This document shows, in pieces, positions 24,451-36,350 of a stretch of 64,000 nucleotides of DNA (position 1 is its first letter; each line of letters begins with the position of its first letter). A model generated the notes under the pieces. It was not told where the DNA came from. It did no database searches and saw nothing but the letters and a program-made list of their open reading frames with translations. The stretch is taken from the NCBI GenBank assembly GCA_019802505.1, contig JAFMOC010000027.1, positions 289,001 through 353,000 of the forward strand, read 5' to 3'. The translations under genes were made by a program, and so were the position numbers. Source of the stretch: Corydoras sp. C115 (lineage: Eukaryota > Chordata > Actinopteri > Siluriformes > Callichthyidae).

Positions 24451-24533
24451 GTGTGTCACAACATATAGAATAAAAAAAAATCATTGATGTGGCTTGTGCA
24501 AAATGATGGACAACTTAGAATCAGAATCAGGTT

Positions 24534-24879
24534 CATTCATCCATTATCTCCCGCTTTATCCTCTATTAGGGTCGCGGTGGGGTTCCCCATGCCCATCCAG
24601 GGGAGAACGTCTCGGGCGCTGGGCAGATAGACCCAGGACAGGGTGCCAATCCATCGCTGGGCACACACTCACTCACACAAACACACTCTATATGGGGCAA
24701 TTTTGAGAATTCAATTGACTTGATCCATGTTTTTGGACTGTGGGAGGAAACCGGAGAACCGGGAGGAAACCCACGCAGACACGGGGAGAACATGGAAACT
24801 CCACCCAGATGGGGATTTGAACCGGGAATCCCTAGCGCTGAGAGGCGAACGTGCTAACCACTAAGCCACCGTGCCACCC
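24534..24879 (-). mobile_element. SINE with 11-bp target duplication
   Basis: AGAATCAGGTT at 24523-24533 and 24880-24890. Same variant set as the copy at 11504. Confidence 0.96.
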
Positions 24880-24934
24880 AGAATCAGGTTGTTATAGGAT
24901 TTCTAGTTGTTAAATACGGGTCACCTGATCATCA

Positions 24935-25155
24935 CACAATCTGTGCAATCTGTGCTGGCCGCTCAAGAGGATGAGTCCCCCTCTGAGTCTTGGTCCTCAC
25001 AAGGTTTCATCCTTAAGATAACAACATAACAGGGAGTTTTGTCTTGCCACTGTCGCTTCGGCTTGCTCTTTGGGGGTTTAAAGGCTTATAACACTGTAAA
25101 GCTGCTTTGTGACTATGTACTATTTAAAAGGCACTATATAAATAAATTACTTAAA
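24935..25155 (+). repeat. Teleost interspersed repeat, LINE-3'-end-like
   Basis: The words CTGGCCGCTCAAGAGGATGA, TTTTGTCTTGCCACTGTCGC, GTAAAGCTGCTTTGTGAC and CACTATATAAATAAA match a module seen widely in fish genomes, which ends in an AAATAAA tail. Class not certain. Confidence 0.6.
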
Positions 25156-25577
25156 ATTGAACTTGGTACAGACTTTTAGTATTTGGAATGATCTTAGCCT
25201 GCACTGTTTGTTAACGTTCTATTAATGTTAAGACAGTGTGGCACTTCTAAAATGTTTGCGGGACTTTGATTATACTGATGTAAGAGACATGCTCTTTTCA
25301 GCTTACGCGTTTTAACATATGGTTTGACATTTGTTTCCAGGAACTCCTGGTGTTTTGAGGAATCCATTTTTAGCTCCACCAATGCTTCATTTCCAACAAC
25401 ATAACATTCAAGCATAAAAGATTCATGTGCTAGATTTTACGTTGAGTTTGTTGTATTAAATTGGCTTTTTTAAAAACGCACCATTACTGTATTTTGCATA
25501 AGATTCTATTTTAACTTTATTAATCTACAGCACATTCCTTAGCTATTCAACTTGTCTTGTGGGGTACTTTAAAACTG

Positions 25578-25580
<3 letters not shown>
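25156..25580. other. Unique stretch
   Basis: A minus-strand frame of 73 codons at 25194-25415 has no recognisable domain; no gene called. Confidence 0.5.

Positions 25581-25619
<39 letters not shown>
25581..25619. repeat. (TA)n microsatellite
   Basis: Short TA run; a near-tandem GAATGGTGCACCCA pair lies at about 25663-25690. Confidence 0.9.
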
Positions 25620-25621
<2 letters not shown>

Positions 25622-25961
25622 TCATATATTAAATATTCATGATTATTTACTATGGGTTGTAGAATGGTGCACCCAGTGGAATGGTGCACCCAAGCTTCTA
25701 TTTCAAGTAAACCTTTCTAAAGGTTCTATTGGTCATTTCATAATTATCTAGTTTTCCAGATTGCACAATAACACACATTGGGAACCTAAAATTAAAAACT
25801 TTTCTCAAAGCCATTAACTGTTACGCTGTTTTGCAATCAATACTTTAGACGGTCACTTGGAGGCGCTTATTATTGCTGAGTGTTAACATAACATAGAGTT
25901 AGGTTAGGCACAACAACCTAGAGTTAGAGTTAGGCTTGATTTTCTAATCATTGTCTGAGAC

Positions 25962-26300
25962 CGTGGGTGGCACGGTGGCTTAGTGGTTAGCATGTTCTCC
26001 TATCAGCACTAGGGATTCCCGGTTTGAATCACAATCTGGGTAGAGTTTCCATGTTCTCCCCGTGTCCGCATGGGTTTCCTGCAGGTTCTCCGGTTTCCTC
26101 CCACAGTCCAAAAACATGGATCAAGTCGATTGAGTTCTCCAAATTGCCCCATATAGAGTGTGTTTGTGTGAGTGATAGATTGGCGCCCTGTCCTGGGTGT
26201 ATCTGCCCAGCGCCCGAAACGTTCTCCCCTGGATGGGCATGGGGAACCCCACCACGACCCTAGTAGAGGATAAAGCGGAAGATGATGGATGGATGGATGG
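25962..26300 (+). mobile_element. SINE with target duplication
   Basis: GTCTGAGAC at 25953-25961 and 26300-26308; (GGAT)n tail. Confidence 0.95.
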
Positions 26301-26382
26301 TCTGAGACAAAAAAAAGGCACAAATCTTTGAATATGCCTTTAGTTGTTCGGGCCCTTTATTAAAAGAGAAATTTGATGGGTC

Positions 26383-26576
26383 TGGTTTTCTCCCAAAGTC
26401 TAAAAACATGGTATTCAAGAGAAATTTAATGCTCTAAAATTGCCCTATATATAGTGTGTGTGTGTGTGTGTGTGTGTGTGAGCATGTGTCCAGTAAAGGG
26501 TCGGCGTCCTGTCCCAGCACCCGAAACGTTCTCCCCTGGATGGGCAATGGGGAACCCCCCTGCGACCCGAAGGTTT
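26383..26576 (+). mobile_element. Old SINE 3' part with (TG)n
   Basis: From CTCCCAAAGTCTAAAAACATG to CCTGCGACCCG, with an expanded TG run at about 26453-26480. Confidence 0.8.
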
Positions 26577-26649
26577 ATGAATTGATGTTTACTGTTGAAG
26601 CACCTTTAACAGTATTAAGATAAAGATTTTTACTTCATGTTTCCAGGTC

Positions 26650-27260
26650 CAATTTCATGAAAAGTTCACGCGTCGGCTTGATACAGTGTGCTGCCCTTGA
26701 CCGCAAAGGTAGAAAGAGAGCAAGCGAACAAGTCTGGACTAGGCAAAGGACAAATTGTGTCATTAATGAAAGCAGCTGCTTACTGGAGCTGGGGCTGCTT
26801 TATCCGAACCATTCTATCAGTAATGACGACAAGGTCACCTGGACGCTGGAGCTCTCCACTACTTCACACTGTTCTGCCATCCCTGAGCTCCCATGCTTGT
26901 AATTATGTGGCGGCTTTCTAACCAGGCATGAGATATCATTACCCTAATGGGAGAGGCTCGTGTCTCTGATCAGCAATGCATGCATGCCGCTTTGCCCGGC
27001 AGGGGACACAAATAGGAGCACTCGTCCGGATCCTCCGTCTTTTGTATTGTCTTTCTATAACTTGAGACGAGCAAAGAAGCTAATTATAATAATAAAGCAA
27101 AGAAGGAGGCGGTGCAAAATAAGCTGTAAAGCTTCGATATGATTTTCGAGGGGTGAGACGATTGCATTTGATCATGCTGGCAGAGCCTCAACACGCCACT
27201 GATTTAACTTGGACTCAGGCGAAACGGAAGCAGAGGTTTTTGATGTCGCTTTGAAACGGG
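26650..27260. other. Candidate conserved non-coding island
   Basis: Repeat-free and GC-moderate, with words such as GTGTCATTAATGAAAGCAGC, CTTGTAATTATGTGGCGGC and CAGGCATGAGATATCATTACC. TAATTA and TAATGA cores suggest homeodomain binding. Open frames up to 81 codons look accidental. Confidence 0.4.
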
Positions 27261-27529
27261 TCGTTTTTTATGCAGGTTTTTTAAATGATTGATGATAATT
27301 ATAACCTTGGCCTTAGTTTGGTAATCCCTAATTTTATTTTTTTATTTTATTTTTTTACCAGACCTGTCACGTCTGGTAGCTTTTGCAATCTGAATAGAAA
27401 TCTGACTGCACTGATGTACCATACATGTTTGCTTTTACGATTTTACAGGAACAGTTCTACAGATGATTGTAGCCTATTCCTATTAATTGTGCTTTTATTT
27501 GATTGATTTGAATTATTCCGCCAATGCAT

Positions 27530-27735
27530 GACAGGGGAGAAAAGGAGGAGGAAAAGAAGAGAGAGAGAAAAAGAAACAACCTAGAAAAAAAAAGAGAGAG
27601 GGAAAAAAAAATACATTCATACATACATACATACATACATACATTCCTATATACATACTGTATATACACAGGTATTTACACATACTGTACATACCTATAC
27701 AAATATACATAAATACATACACACATTATACACAC
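27530..27735. repeat. Purine tract and (CATA)n
   Basis: GA/A-rich run 27534-27612, then (ACAT)n to about 27650 and looser ACATAC repeats. Confidence 0.9.
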
Positions 27736-28077
27736 ACGCCCCCAGACACTTAAAAATTTCTTAAGACAACCACATCCAAAATTATTTTTTTTAGGGGGGT
27801 ACAGTGTTATTAGCTGGGATGTGGTGTTTTATTTTCTGTTTTGGAACATATGTATGTTTTGGGCCTTAAACAAGAACAAATAAATATCTCGAGGTTTGAG
27901 AGGTAACCCTAATGGGTACTTTACATTACACTGTAATTTGTACCTTGGAGGACTGATGGAAATTCTAATACGCCTTTATTTATTTATTTATTAATGTATA
28001 AAACCTAAAATAATGACTATATTGTGTAAAAGTGTAGAATATGGTTATCATTGTGATTAATAATCATTTATTTTTCA
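27736..28077. other. Unique AT-rich stretch
   Basis: Nothing recognised. Confidence 0.6.
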
Positions 28078-28446
28078 CTCATTTATCGATTTTCTTCCAC
28101 ATAGTTCTCTACTAGGGTTGCGGGGGGTTCCCGATGCCCATCCAGGGGAGAACGTTTCGGGTGTTGGGGGGGATACACCCAACACAGGGTGTAATCTATC
28201 ACAGGGTGGCCAATCTATCGCTGGACACACACTCACTCACACAAACACACTCTATATGGGGCAATTTGGAGAATTCAATTGACCTTGATCCATGTTTTTG
28301 GATTGTGGGTGGAAACCAGAGAACCCGGAGGAAACCCATGCAGACACAGGGAGAACATGGAAACTCCACCCAGAATGGGATTTGAACCAGGAATCCCTAA
28401 TGCTGAGAGGAGAACATGCTAACCTCTCAGTGATGATGCCACCCAT
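28078..28446 (-). mobile_element. SINE with internal repeat
   Basis: CAATCTATC is duplicated with ACAGGGTG around 28190-28220; head reads TGATGATGCCACCC. Confidence 0.88.
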
Positions 28447-28467
28447 CATTTATTTATTTTTTATTTT

Positions 28468-28716
28468 TAATTTATCTTCTGCAGAATCCTCTTCTAAGGT
28501 CGTGGGGGGTTCCCCATGCCCATCCAGGGGAGAACATTTCGGGCGCTGGGACAGGCCTCCAATCCATCACTGGGCACACCTACTCACACAGACAGACACA
28601 CACACAAATACACACTACATGGGACAATACAAAGCATTCAATTTACCTTGAATCCATGTTTTTGGAAACGGGGAGAACATGGAAACTCCATCCAGATTGG
28701 GATTTAAACCTGGACC
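28468..28716 (-). mobile_element. Diverged SINE without head
   Basis: Ends GGGATTTAAACCTGGACC, short of the A box. Confidence 0.85.
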
Positions 28717-28859
28717 TCCATTTTTGGATCGGCAACATTTTTTGCTTATTAACCACAACGCCTTTTTACAACTTCCTGCATTTCCTGCTATTTAAACCTC
28801 GTAGGCTAAACTGTCCATGATGCGGGGAAATTAAATAAAAGCTTTCCATTATGAAAAAT

Positions 28860-29480
28860 GGATTCAACCGACTCCGAGGGCTCTCTTGTCCAGTGCCCCA
28901 AGTTTTTCTGCTTAACTGGTCACCCGTCAAATTTCTCTCTTTCTTCGATCACGCAGACATTCCTCCCAGCAATCAATAAAGCTTCGTAGGATGTCTGCGG
29001 AGGCTCCGTTTCGATAACTCAGCCCGGCTTTGAGGATTCAAGCAGACTAGCCGGAGCACGCTGCATCTCATCAGCGAGCAGCAGGGGCTGCCTTCAATTT
29101 AATTAGCCTCCCACGAGATGCTCGCCTGACAGCAGCCGCCCAAATGGATGTCTGTATATGTGATAGGGAATGTGTGTTGAGAATGAGATTGTGGTCCTCG
29201 ACATGAGGTCTCCGCAGTTGGCATCCAGTGTGAAGGAATGTCCCTTTTTTTTTTTTCCCGACCGAGTCGAGGATGCAGGGGAGAGATGGAGGAGGCAAAA
29301 TAAAGCGAGGGAGAGACCGCTCCCGGCTCACGTCTGGCTGCAACATGGAGCCGACGTCTCTCTCTCTCTCTCTTTTTCTCTCTCACAGCGAGATGAGTCA
29401 AAACGAAGGGTTGTTGTGCCACATTTTCTGTCTCGTTGGAGCATGGCCTACTGGAACTGCACTTGACCTCGAAGCATGCA
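28860..29480. other. Candidate conserved non-coding island
   Basis: Non-repetitive, with CCAGCAATCAATAAAGC, CTTCAATTTAATTAGCCTCC and CATCTCATCAGCGAGCAGC. A short CT run lies at 29356-29385. Overlapping frames up to 128 codons on both strands lack any domain I know. Confidence 0.4.
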
Positions 29481-29584
29481 CACACACATCACAATAGCAA
29501 CACAGGCTTAATACAAAGCAATAGAGAAAACGGGTAGGCAAATCTCAAAAACAAAAATTAACTACAAGAGGTGTATTTAGTGAA

Positions 29585-30160
29585 GAACATGCCGGCGTGA
29601 TTGCAGCATAGCCGAAAGCTGTCCATAGTACTTTGGGTGTGCTACAGTGGGAACGAAGAATGTCATTTTTGCAGAGTGATCATAACTAACCAAAAGGGGC
29701 AATCTGTCTGTGCTTTTAGCTGGTGGGTGTGTCTGCAAAGCATTCTAAACGTGCTGAGTTTCATGTTTGTAGCTCAAAAATTGACCGAGTTACGCCACTT
29801 TGAATATCAGATTTTTCCCATCGAAAATTAACCCGAATTCGAAGAGTGATTACGAGTGACAGGGGAGTGCGATCACTCTGCCATCTCACAATACCAGTCT
29901 GGCTCCAGCCATCTTCCACTCCAGTGAATTTCATTCTCGTAGCTCAAAATTTGGCCGAGTTACGGGAATACAAAACTTACCGTAATGCATAGTGAATGGG
30001 AAGTTTGGCTCGGAAAAATAGGAATATCTCGGGAATGGTTCCACCGTTTCCTTAGCTGTATACAAGCACTCATCTCACCAATAAACTGGACTTGTTCTGC
30101 GAAAATCATCTCGATAGGTCAAAACAAAAACGGTGGAATGCTAAAAACAGATAACAATAG
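29585..30160. repeat. Unclassified element with internal repeat
   Basis: GTAGCTCAAAAATTGACCGAG at about 29768 recurs as GTAGCTCAAAATTTGGCCGAG at about 29938, each followed by TTACG. Composition differs from both neighbours. Not coding and not one of the SINE families. Confidence 0.45.
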
Positions 30161-30399
30161 TATTCCTATAGTTCATTTGTAATATATAGTTAATAGTCAT
30201 AGACATCCATACAGTAACTGCTCCTTTTAGTTAAATTGTAGTATAAATGTTCATAGCTAAATTGTAATATAATGATTATAGTTTTAATTTGTAATATATA
30301 ATTAATAATTAATCTATACAGTAATTTGCACCTTATTTAATTTGTAATATAAATGTTAAGCTAAATTGCACCATACAGTACATAGTAATAAGTATAGTA

Positions 30400-30465
30400 A
30401 ATATAGTAAATAAAAAAAATAGTAAATAGTAACTAATAGTAACTAATAGTAACTAATAGTAACTA
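30400..30465. repeat. Short tandem repeat AGTAACTAAT
   Basis: Four ten-base units in an AT-rich stretch (30160-30540) otherwise rich in AATTTGTAATATA words. Confidence 0.85.
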
Positions 30466-30543
30466 AGTCACCTTATTTATGAGCCACTACCTTTGCAGTA
30501 TTACTATGTCACTTTAATTTATGTGCTTACAGCTCATACATGT

Positions 30544-30547
<4 letters not shown>

Positions 30548-30620
<73 letters not shown>
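30548..30620. repeat. (TA)n microsatellite
   Basis: TA run of about 70 bases. Confidence 0.96.
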
Positions 30621-30624
<4 letters not shown>

Positions 30625-30789
30625 GTAAATTCTGCTAGATTTTTTTTGTATATTTGAATTATCTTTTATGAAGAGTGTATATCCCGATGTCTCACCATAA
30701 TAATTTCTACAGTATGTGCACATGTCCCAACATATTGCACAAATGACACATAAACTTGAAACTTGAAACAATAGTGTGATTGCCATATA

Positions 30790-31180
30790 TCACATAAAAA
30801 TTAATTTGGGCAAACCATATAATGCTGCTGTGAGCAACTGTAGGAAAACTGTAGGTTTCGCTTGTATGGAAAGCTCCACTTGCTTCATCCCTCATCAGGA
30901 GTGAGGGCAGCGTGGCCCCTGGAGAGAGCTGCAGTAGCAGCCTCCTCTTTGTCATCAGAGAGAAAGCTCAGGAGGATGAATTCATGTGATGCATCTCTCC
31001 ACCCAGAGCCTATGCCATCTGCTGAGCTTGGCAGCATAGCGGTGTCCGTGGGCGAATCACCTCTTTTTCTGTCGCTTGCTTTTTTGCTTCCCACTGTTCC
31101 AAATGAGAAGGCAGTCCTCAGGTGAGCACATTACTGCTCTCTGCATGTTATCAGTAAAGCATCAAACACTCATGATAGTC
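30790..31180. other. Candidate conserved non-coding island
   Basis: Repeat-free, GC-moderate; overlapping frames on both strands (30862-31125 plus, 30885-31094 minus) without known domains. Confidence 0.3.
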
Positions 31181-31209
31181 TTTACCGATTCTATATGACT
31201 CTGATACCG

Positions 31210-31569
31210 TCCATCCACTGTCTCCATTATCCATTATCTTCCGCTTTATCCTCTATTAGGGTCACGGGGGGGTTCCCCATGCCCATCCAGGGGAGAATGA
31301 TTCGGGCGCTGGGCAGATACACCCAGGACAGGACACCAATCTATCGCTGGGCACACACTCACTCACACAAACACACTATATATGAGGTAATTTGGAGAAT
31401 TCAATTGAGAATTCATGTTTTTGGATTGTGGGAGGAAACCGGAGAACCCGGAGGAAACCCACGTGGGCAAGGGGAGAACATGGAAACTCCACCCAGATTG
31501 GGATTCGAACCGGGAATCCCTAGTGCTGAGAGGAGAACATGCTAACCAACTAAGCCGCCGTGCCGCCCT
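31210..31569 (-). mobile_element. SINE, full length
   Basis: Tail partly scrambled (CATCCACTGTCTCCATTATC). Followed at once by CAGATACC, similar to CTGATACC at its other side. Confidence 0.93.
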
Positions 31570-31586
31570 TGCTCTGCTCAGATACC

Positions 31587-31932
31587 ATCCATCCATTATC
31601 TTCCGCTTTATCCTCTACTAGGGACATGGTTGGGTTCCCCATGCCCATCCAGGGGAGAACGTTTCGGGCGCTGGACAGATACATCCAGCACAAGGTGCCA
31701 ATCTATCGCCGGAAACACTCTCACTCACACAGACACACTCTATAGGGGGCAATTTGGAGAATTCAATTGACCTTGGTCCATGTTTTTGGACTGTGGGAGG
31801 AAACCGGAGAACCCGGAGGAAACCCACGCGGACACGGGGAGAACATGGAAACTCCACCCAGATTGGGATTGGAAGCGGGAATCCCTAGTGCTGAGAGGAG
31901 AACGTGCGAACCACTAAGCCACCGTGCCGCCC
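31587..31932 (-). mobile_element. SINE, full length
   Basis: Lies 17 bases after the previous copy in the same orientation. Carries GGGACATGGTTGGGTTCC in place of the usual GGGTCGCGG. Confidence 0.93.
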
Positions 31933-32066
31933 ACGATATAACATGTCATTTATTAATAATAGAAATTAATAGCAATGTATCCCAGAATAAACCACGTAAT
32001 ATTGTATCTTCACTCAAATAGACTCATCCTATTGAACCATCACCTCTGTGGTATTCCACCTTTTTT

Positions 32067-32092
<26 letters not shown>
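32067..32092. repeat. (TA)n microsatellite
   Basis: Short TA run. Confidence 0.9.
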
Positions 32093-32098
<6 letters not shown>

Positions 32099-32159
32099 TA
32101 AATTACCAACTTGTATACTAGAATATAAAAAGAAATTTCAGAATTCTACAATAGTTGGG

Positions 32160-32340
32160 AAAGACCAGGGAGTGAGTGGGGTGAATATGGTGTGTGGAGC
32201 AGTGTTGGTAGCGTGAGGTCATTCACCTGCCTCCCATTTATCAGGCAACGCCGCCAAGCCCCACAGCTCCTCTGTCACCTTGACAACACAGCCCACAGCA
32301 GCCTGCCCTGCATGGAACCTAGCTATTGATTTTCAGCTCA

Positions 32341-32383
<43 letters not shown>

Positions 32384-32720
32384 CTCATTTTCTTTCTTTC
32401 CCTCCCTTTACCTTCTGTAATTTCTCTGGCTCTATATGCTCCCAGACTATTGTCTGTGCAGTGGCGTATTGTGCTCCATTTGTAGTGCTTCGCTCATTTG
32501 GTATTGAGACCAGTCCAGCCAAATGATAAGTGCGAAACAAACCTTTACCTTCTATTCTGGTCTCTTTTGAGCAGCAGAGGCCTGGCATTGTTCCCAGTCT
32601 GAAGTCAGCCTGGCATGGCTGCCAAAAGGGGGCCGAGTGGCACCACTGGTTAAGGGCACTGCAGCATTTTCGACCGTGTCTCCGAGGAGGAAATAGGTCC
32701 TAAAATCCGAATGATTTTCC
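32160..32720. other. Candidate conserved non-coding island split by (CT)n
   Basis: GC-moderate unique sequence on both sides of a CT tract (32341-32386), e.g. GAGGTCATTCACCTGCC and GTGGCGTATTGTGCTCC. Confidence 0.35.
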
Positions 32721-32975
32721 ACTAATGAACAAAATCCACAAGGTTACAGTACATATACACACACATACACACGCATACACACACACATACACACCTGTGC
32801 ATTTCTGTTTGCTCTCTAAACATCAGGAGTCCACACACAAACACAAATACGGTTTGTCCAATGGTAAACAGTACCATGTCGATATTTCACTACATTGCTA
32901 TTCCAATACTATACTTAGGAAATTAACCATTACTTTTGATAAGGATTCATTTGCATAATTTCTGTTCTCTGTACA
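32721..32975. repeat. (CA)n-rich stretch
   Basis: ACACATACACACG repeats at 32755-32800, then unique AT-rich DNA. Confidence 0.7.
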
Positions 32976-32999
32976 CCAGCCTTAATGGATGTCCCCTCA

Positions 33000-33560
33000 G
33001 CCATACTTTTTGCTTTCCTCCTTAGTGTCACACGATCATAGTTTGTTTAGTTCCATAATTGGACGACGTGCATGTTGATGGCAGCACTAATGACCTCTGT
33101 TTACATCTGCTCTGTATTGATATGCAACGGAGCAGCACATGATGAAATCCACCCCTTAAATGTCCAACCTTCTCCTTTCCAAATAGTATTCAGCTCGCAT
33201 TTTCTCCACACCAGAGTTTAATATGGCATCCTCCCCACTCCCAGGCCACACAGTCTGGATCTGGAATTGTTAATAAACTACCCACAGTCTTCACTTAGCA
33301 TTCATTTAATTCATCTTTGCAGTCTGTTTGAGCCCATAGGAGATGTGCACATAGTCAATACAGCATCAGCAACAACAACAACCCACACAGCCTTATATCA
33401 GTTATGTACATTTAGGTACAGATTTCACATTCCACATTCAAAAATATTTGCATATTTAATTAGCCACCAGGCACATTACTTTACATTACTACTAATGGCT
33501 GCATATCTATACCCATAATTTATTTACATTTGCATAAACCATCTATTATCTGCACCATTT
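33000..33560. other. Candidate conserved non-coding element
   Basis: Dense homeodomain, forkhead and POU-like words in 33055-33150: TCCATAATTGG, GCACTAATGACC, TGTTTACATCTG, TTGATATGCAACGG. No coding frame of note. Confidence 0.45.
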
Positions 33561-33664
33561 TCCTATCTAAAGCTCTGCATCGGATTACTGCTGCTTCATC
33601 AGTAGATGGTTGATGGTTCATTTTTGGATCTATCCATCAAAAAAATGAATACTTATTTATGTAG

Positions 33665-33910
33665 ACCTTGGTGTGTTTTCCGCTTGCCTCCCACAGTCCA
33701 AAGACATGAATAATGTTAATTGAATGCTCTAAATAGCCCCACATAGAGTGTGTTTGTGTGTGTGTCTGTGTATGTGAGTGTGTCCAGCAATAGATTGGCG
33801 CCCTGTCCTGGGTGTATCTGCCCAGCGCCCGAAACGTTCTCCCCTGGATGGGCATGAGGAACCCCTCTGTGACCCTAATAGAGGATTAAGTGTGAGATAA
33901 TGAATGATTA
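33665..33910 (+). mobile_element. SINE without tRNA head
   Basis: Starts at CTTGGTGTGTTTTCC and runs to the GAATG tail. Confidence 0.88.
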
Positions 33911-34071
33911 AACATTTTGTCCTTAAAAGGTCCTTTAATTACGTTAATATAACCTCAAATTAACCTATAAATGAATATTTATAGATAAAGTTCAAATGGT
34001 AAGGCTGTTTATGGAAAAAACACAGTAAAACCAGCAGTATTTAAAAAATAAATTCTTCTTTACAAAGTTAA

Positions 34072-34290
34072 TTCATTAATTCATTCCTCTAATCCTCTAC
34101 TAGTGTCACGGGGGGGGGGGGGGGGGTTCTCCATGCCTATCCAGGGGAGAATGTTTTGGGCGCCTGGCAGATACACCCAGGACAAGGTAACTAACTATCA
34201 CTTGGCACACTCACTCACACACTATATAGGGGCAATTTAGAGCATTCAATTGACCTTAAATCCATGTTTTTAGACTCTTGAGAGAAAACC
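34072..34290 (-). mobile_element. Diverged SINE 3' half with G run
   Basis: A 17-base G run at 34110-34126 replaces the usual GGGG; ends at CCATGTTTTTAGAC. Confidence 0.85.
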
Positions 34291-34304
34291 TTATATATTA
34301 ATTA

Positions 34305-34445
34305 AAACGATGGTGAGTTTGAAGTCAGAAGGTTCAGGGTTTGAATCCCTTATAGTTTGAGGTCCTTTCTGTGTGGAGTTCAGTGTGCATGTTCTCCATG
34401 GGTCTGTGTGGTGGGATAGGCTGCAGTCTTTTCACATGGTTAATT
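34305..34445 (+). mobile_element. Old tRNA-derived SINE fragment
   Basis: GGTTCAGGGTTTGAATCCC is a B-box-like word, then GTGTGCATGTTCTCCATGGG as in the Mermaid group. Much diverged. Confidence 0.45.
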
Positions 34446-34449
34446 AGGC

Positions 34450-34930
34450 TATGCTAAACAGAAAATAGATTTTTACCTAACTGTTCATTAACTTATTATA
34501 GAGACCAGCGACATAAAGCCTTATAACGTTTGTGTACGTTATGATAATGATTTAAAAATGATTTTATAAGTGCTCATAACTAATTATAAAATCTTATAAG
34601 CTCTCTTTAGAGACATAAAGTGGTGTTGGCATTAATTACCTCTTTGAAAAAGTCTGCATACATAGTGTTGAATAATGACTTATGAACACTTATAAATGCC
34701 CTTAACAGACTTTAAGTAAGAATGTTTAACCATACAAAGTACCAAAAGTTTAAATACATTAACACTGTAATGCATTATGTCAAATTGTTATAACAATTTA
34801 TGACTGTGATTAGAAACATCTATGTACATTAACAAAGGCTTATGACAAATGTTAGAAAGCATTATGAATACTTTATGAATGCACTTTTAATGCATTATGA
34901 ATACCAGATTCATAGAAAGTGTTACCATAA
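34450..34930. repeat. AT-rich interspersed repeat
   Basis: Recurrent CATTATGAATAC, TTATAAATGC and TGCATTATG words, ending AAAGTGTTACCA. This fits a fish MITE-like repeat, but clean inverted ends were not found. Confidence 0.45.
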
Positions 34931-34945
34931 ATTTTTATTATCATT

Positions 34946-35287
34946 GGGCGGCTTAGTTGTTAGCATGTTCTCCGCTCAGCACTCGGGATTCCCGGTTCGA
35001 ATCCCCATCTGGGTGGAGTTTCCATGTTCTCCCCGTGTCCGCGTGGGTTTCCTCCGGGTTCTCCAGTTTCCTCCCACAGTCCAAAAACATGGCTCAAGGT
35101 CAATTGAGTTCTCCAAATTGCCCCCTATAGAGTGTGTTTGTGTGTGTGTGAGTGTGAGTGTCCAGCGATAGATTGGAGCCCTGTCCTGGGTGTATCTGCC
35201 CAGCGCCCGAAACGTTCTCCTCTGGATGGACATGGGGACAACCCTAATAGAGGATAAAGTGGAAGATAATGGATGGATGGATGGATG
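34946..35287 (+). mobile_element. SINE, full length
   Basis: Head shortened (GGGCGGCTTAGTTG); (GGAT)n tail. Confidence 0.93.
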
Positions 35288-35459
35288 TTTTGACCTTATT
35301 ATTGTCCAATATGTAGGATAGTATGTCCTAACGCTGTTTACAATTGTTTGCTTCGGCAAAAAGTAGTTTCTAAGGACCAACTCGGACAAAATTTAGCAAG
35401 TTTCCATTGATAATAAAAGTAATTAAGTTATTGGGAAGGAATTAGGTAAAAGTCCCCAG

Positions 35460-36350
35460 TCCATATTTTTAGTGCAGCACCTTGTGCCAGTCACAGCAAG
35501 TTGCAACTGGATGCGGTTGCCAGAGTTGCCCATATGTGCTTCACCACTAATTTTTCAAGTTTGGAAAAGTTAAAAGATGCTCCAGAATGTCGGTCCATAT
35601 GCCCCCTCTGTATTAAATCTTGCATTGCAGTGCAGCACAAGTTATATGCTGGAAAAAAAAAATGTGTTCTGTGTTTCCGTGTGCGCTCAAAGAGATTTAT
35701 TCATTTAAGGCTAAATTTCCTGCATGTGTTTCACATGTGCCCTCTTTCTCACCAGTGTCATTTAGGTCAGTGATGCTTTGTTGGAGCGCCTTGTGCCTTT
35801 AAATGCTACTCGGAGACTGAAAGAAAGAGAGTGTGCAAGTAAGAGAGATTAGGGATGGTGTCGCTGCAGGGCTCCAGGGATTGATTGATGGCAGCCGTAT
35901 TTACGCCATCAGGTTCGCTGTATGCAGCCAAAATGGCTGCCTGTTCCCACAGAGAGTACAGACACCCCCCGCCAGCACAGCAGACTAAAAAGCACACTGA
36001 CTTTGCATCATAATGAAAAGGGATATAAGAGCAAAACTTAGTCATACTGAGAGACCGAGACAGGAAAAATCCAAAGCTGTGCCAGGATTTAAGGTCATCT
36101 GATGACCTTCGTTGACCTGGCGAGTGCAAACAAGTGTGTTGGAACGCCGATGGGAATTTCTCAAGGTGAAAACACAAGCAGCCGGATGTTTCTCCGCTTA
36201 TCTGGAATCAGATGTCTCTGATTCCAAGTCCTGAAAACTGCTAGTCGGCAAAGGTGTCTGTTGAATGGGCAAAAACGAAAGGATCCAGGTGTGCGAAGCT
36301 AATGAATTTATTTCCCCGACGACTCGCAACAGTGGCTTAAAGTGGGGCAA
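35460..36350. other. Candidate conserved non-coding island
   Basis: About 0.9 kb without repeats. Contains GGGATTGATTGATGGCAGCC (PBX/HOX-like) and GCCAAAATGGCTGCC (YY1-like, nearly palindromic). Frames of 90 and 123 codons on opposite strands carry no known domain. Confidence 0.4.

Noticed and set aside
29099..29485. 128-codon minus-strand frame
   Set aside because: Runs through CT-rich and poly-T DNA, overlaps equally long frames on the other strand, no domain, no splice context.
35806..36177. 123-codon minus-strand frame
   Set aside because: No recognised domain and no exon partners; better read as a non-coding island.
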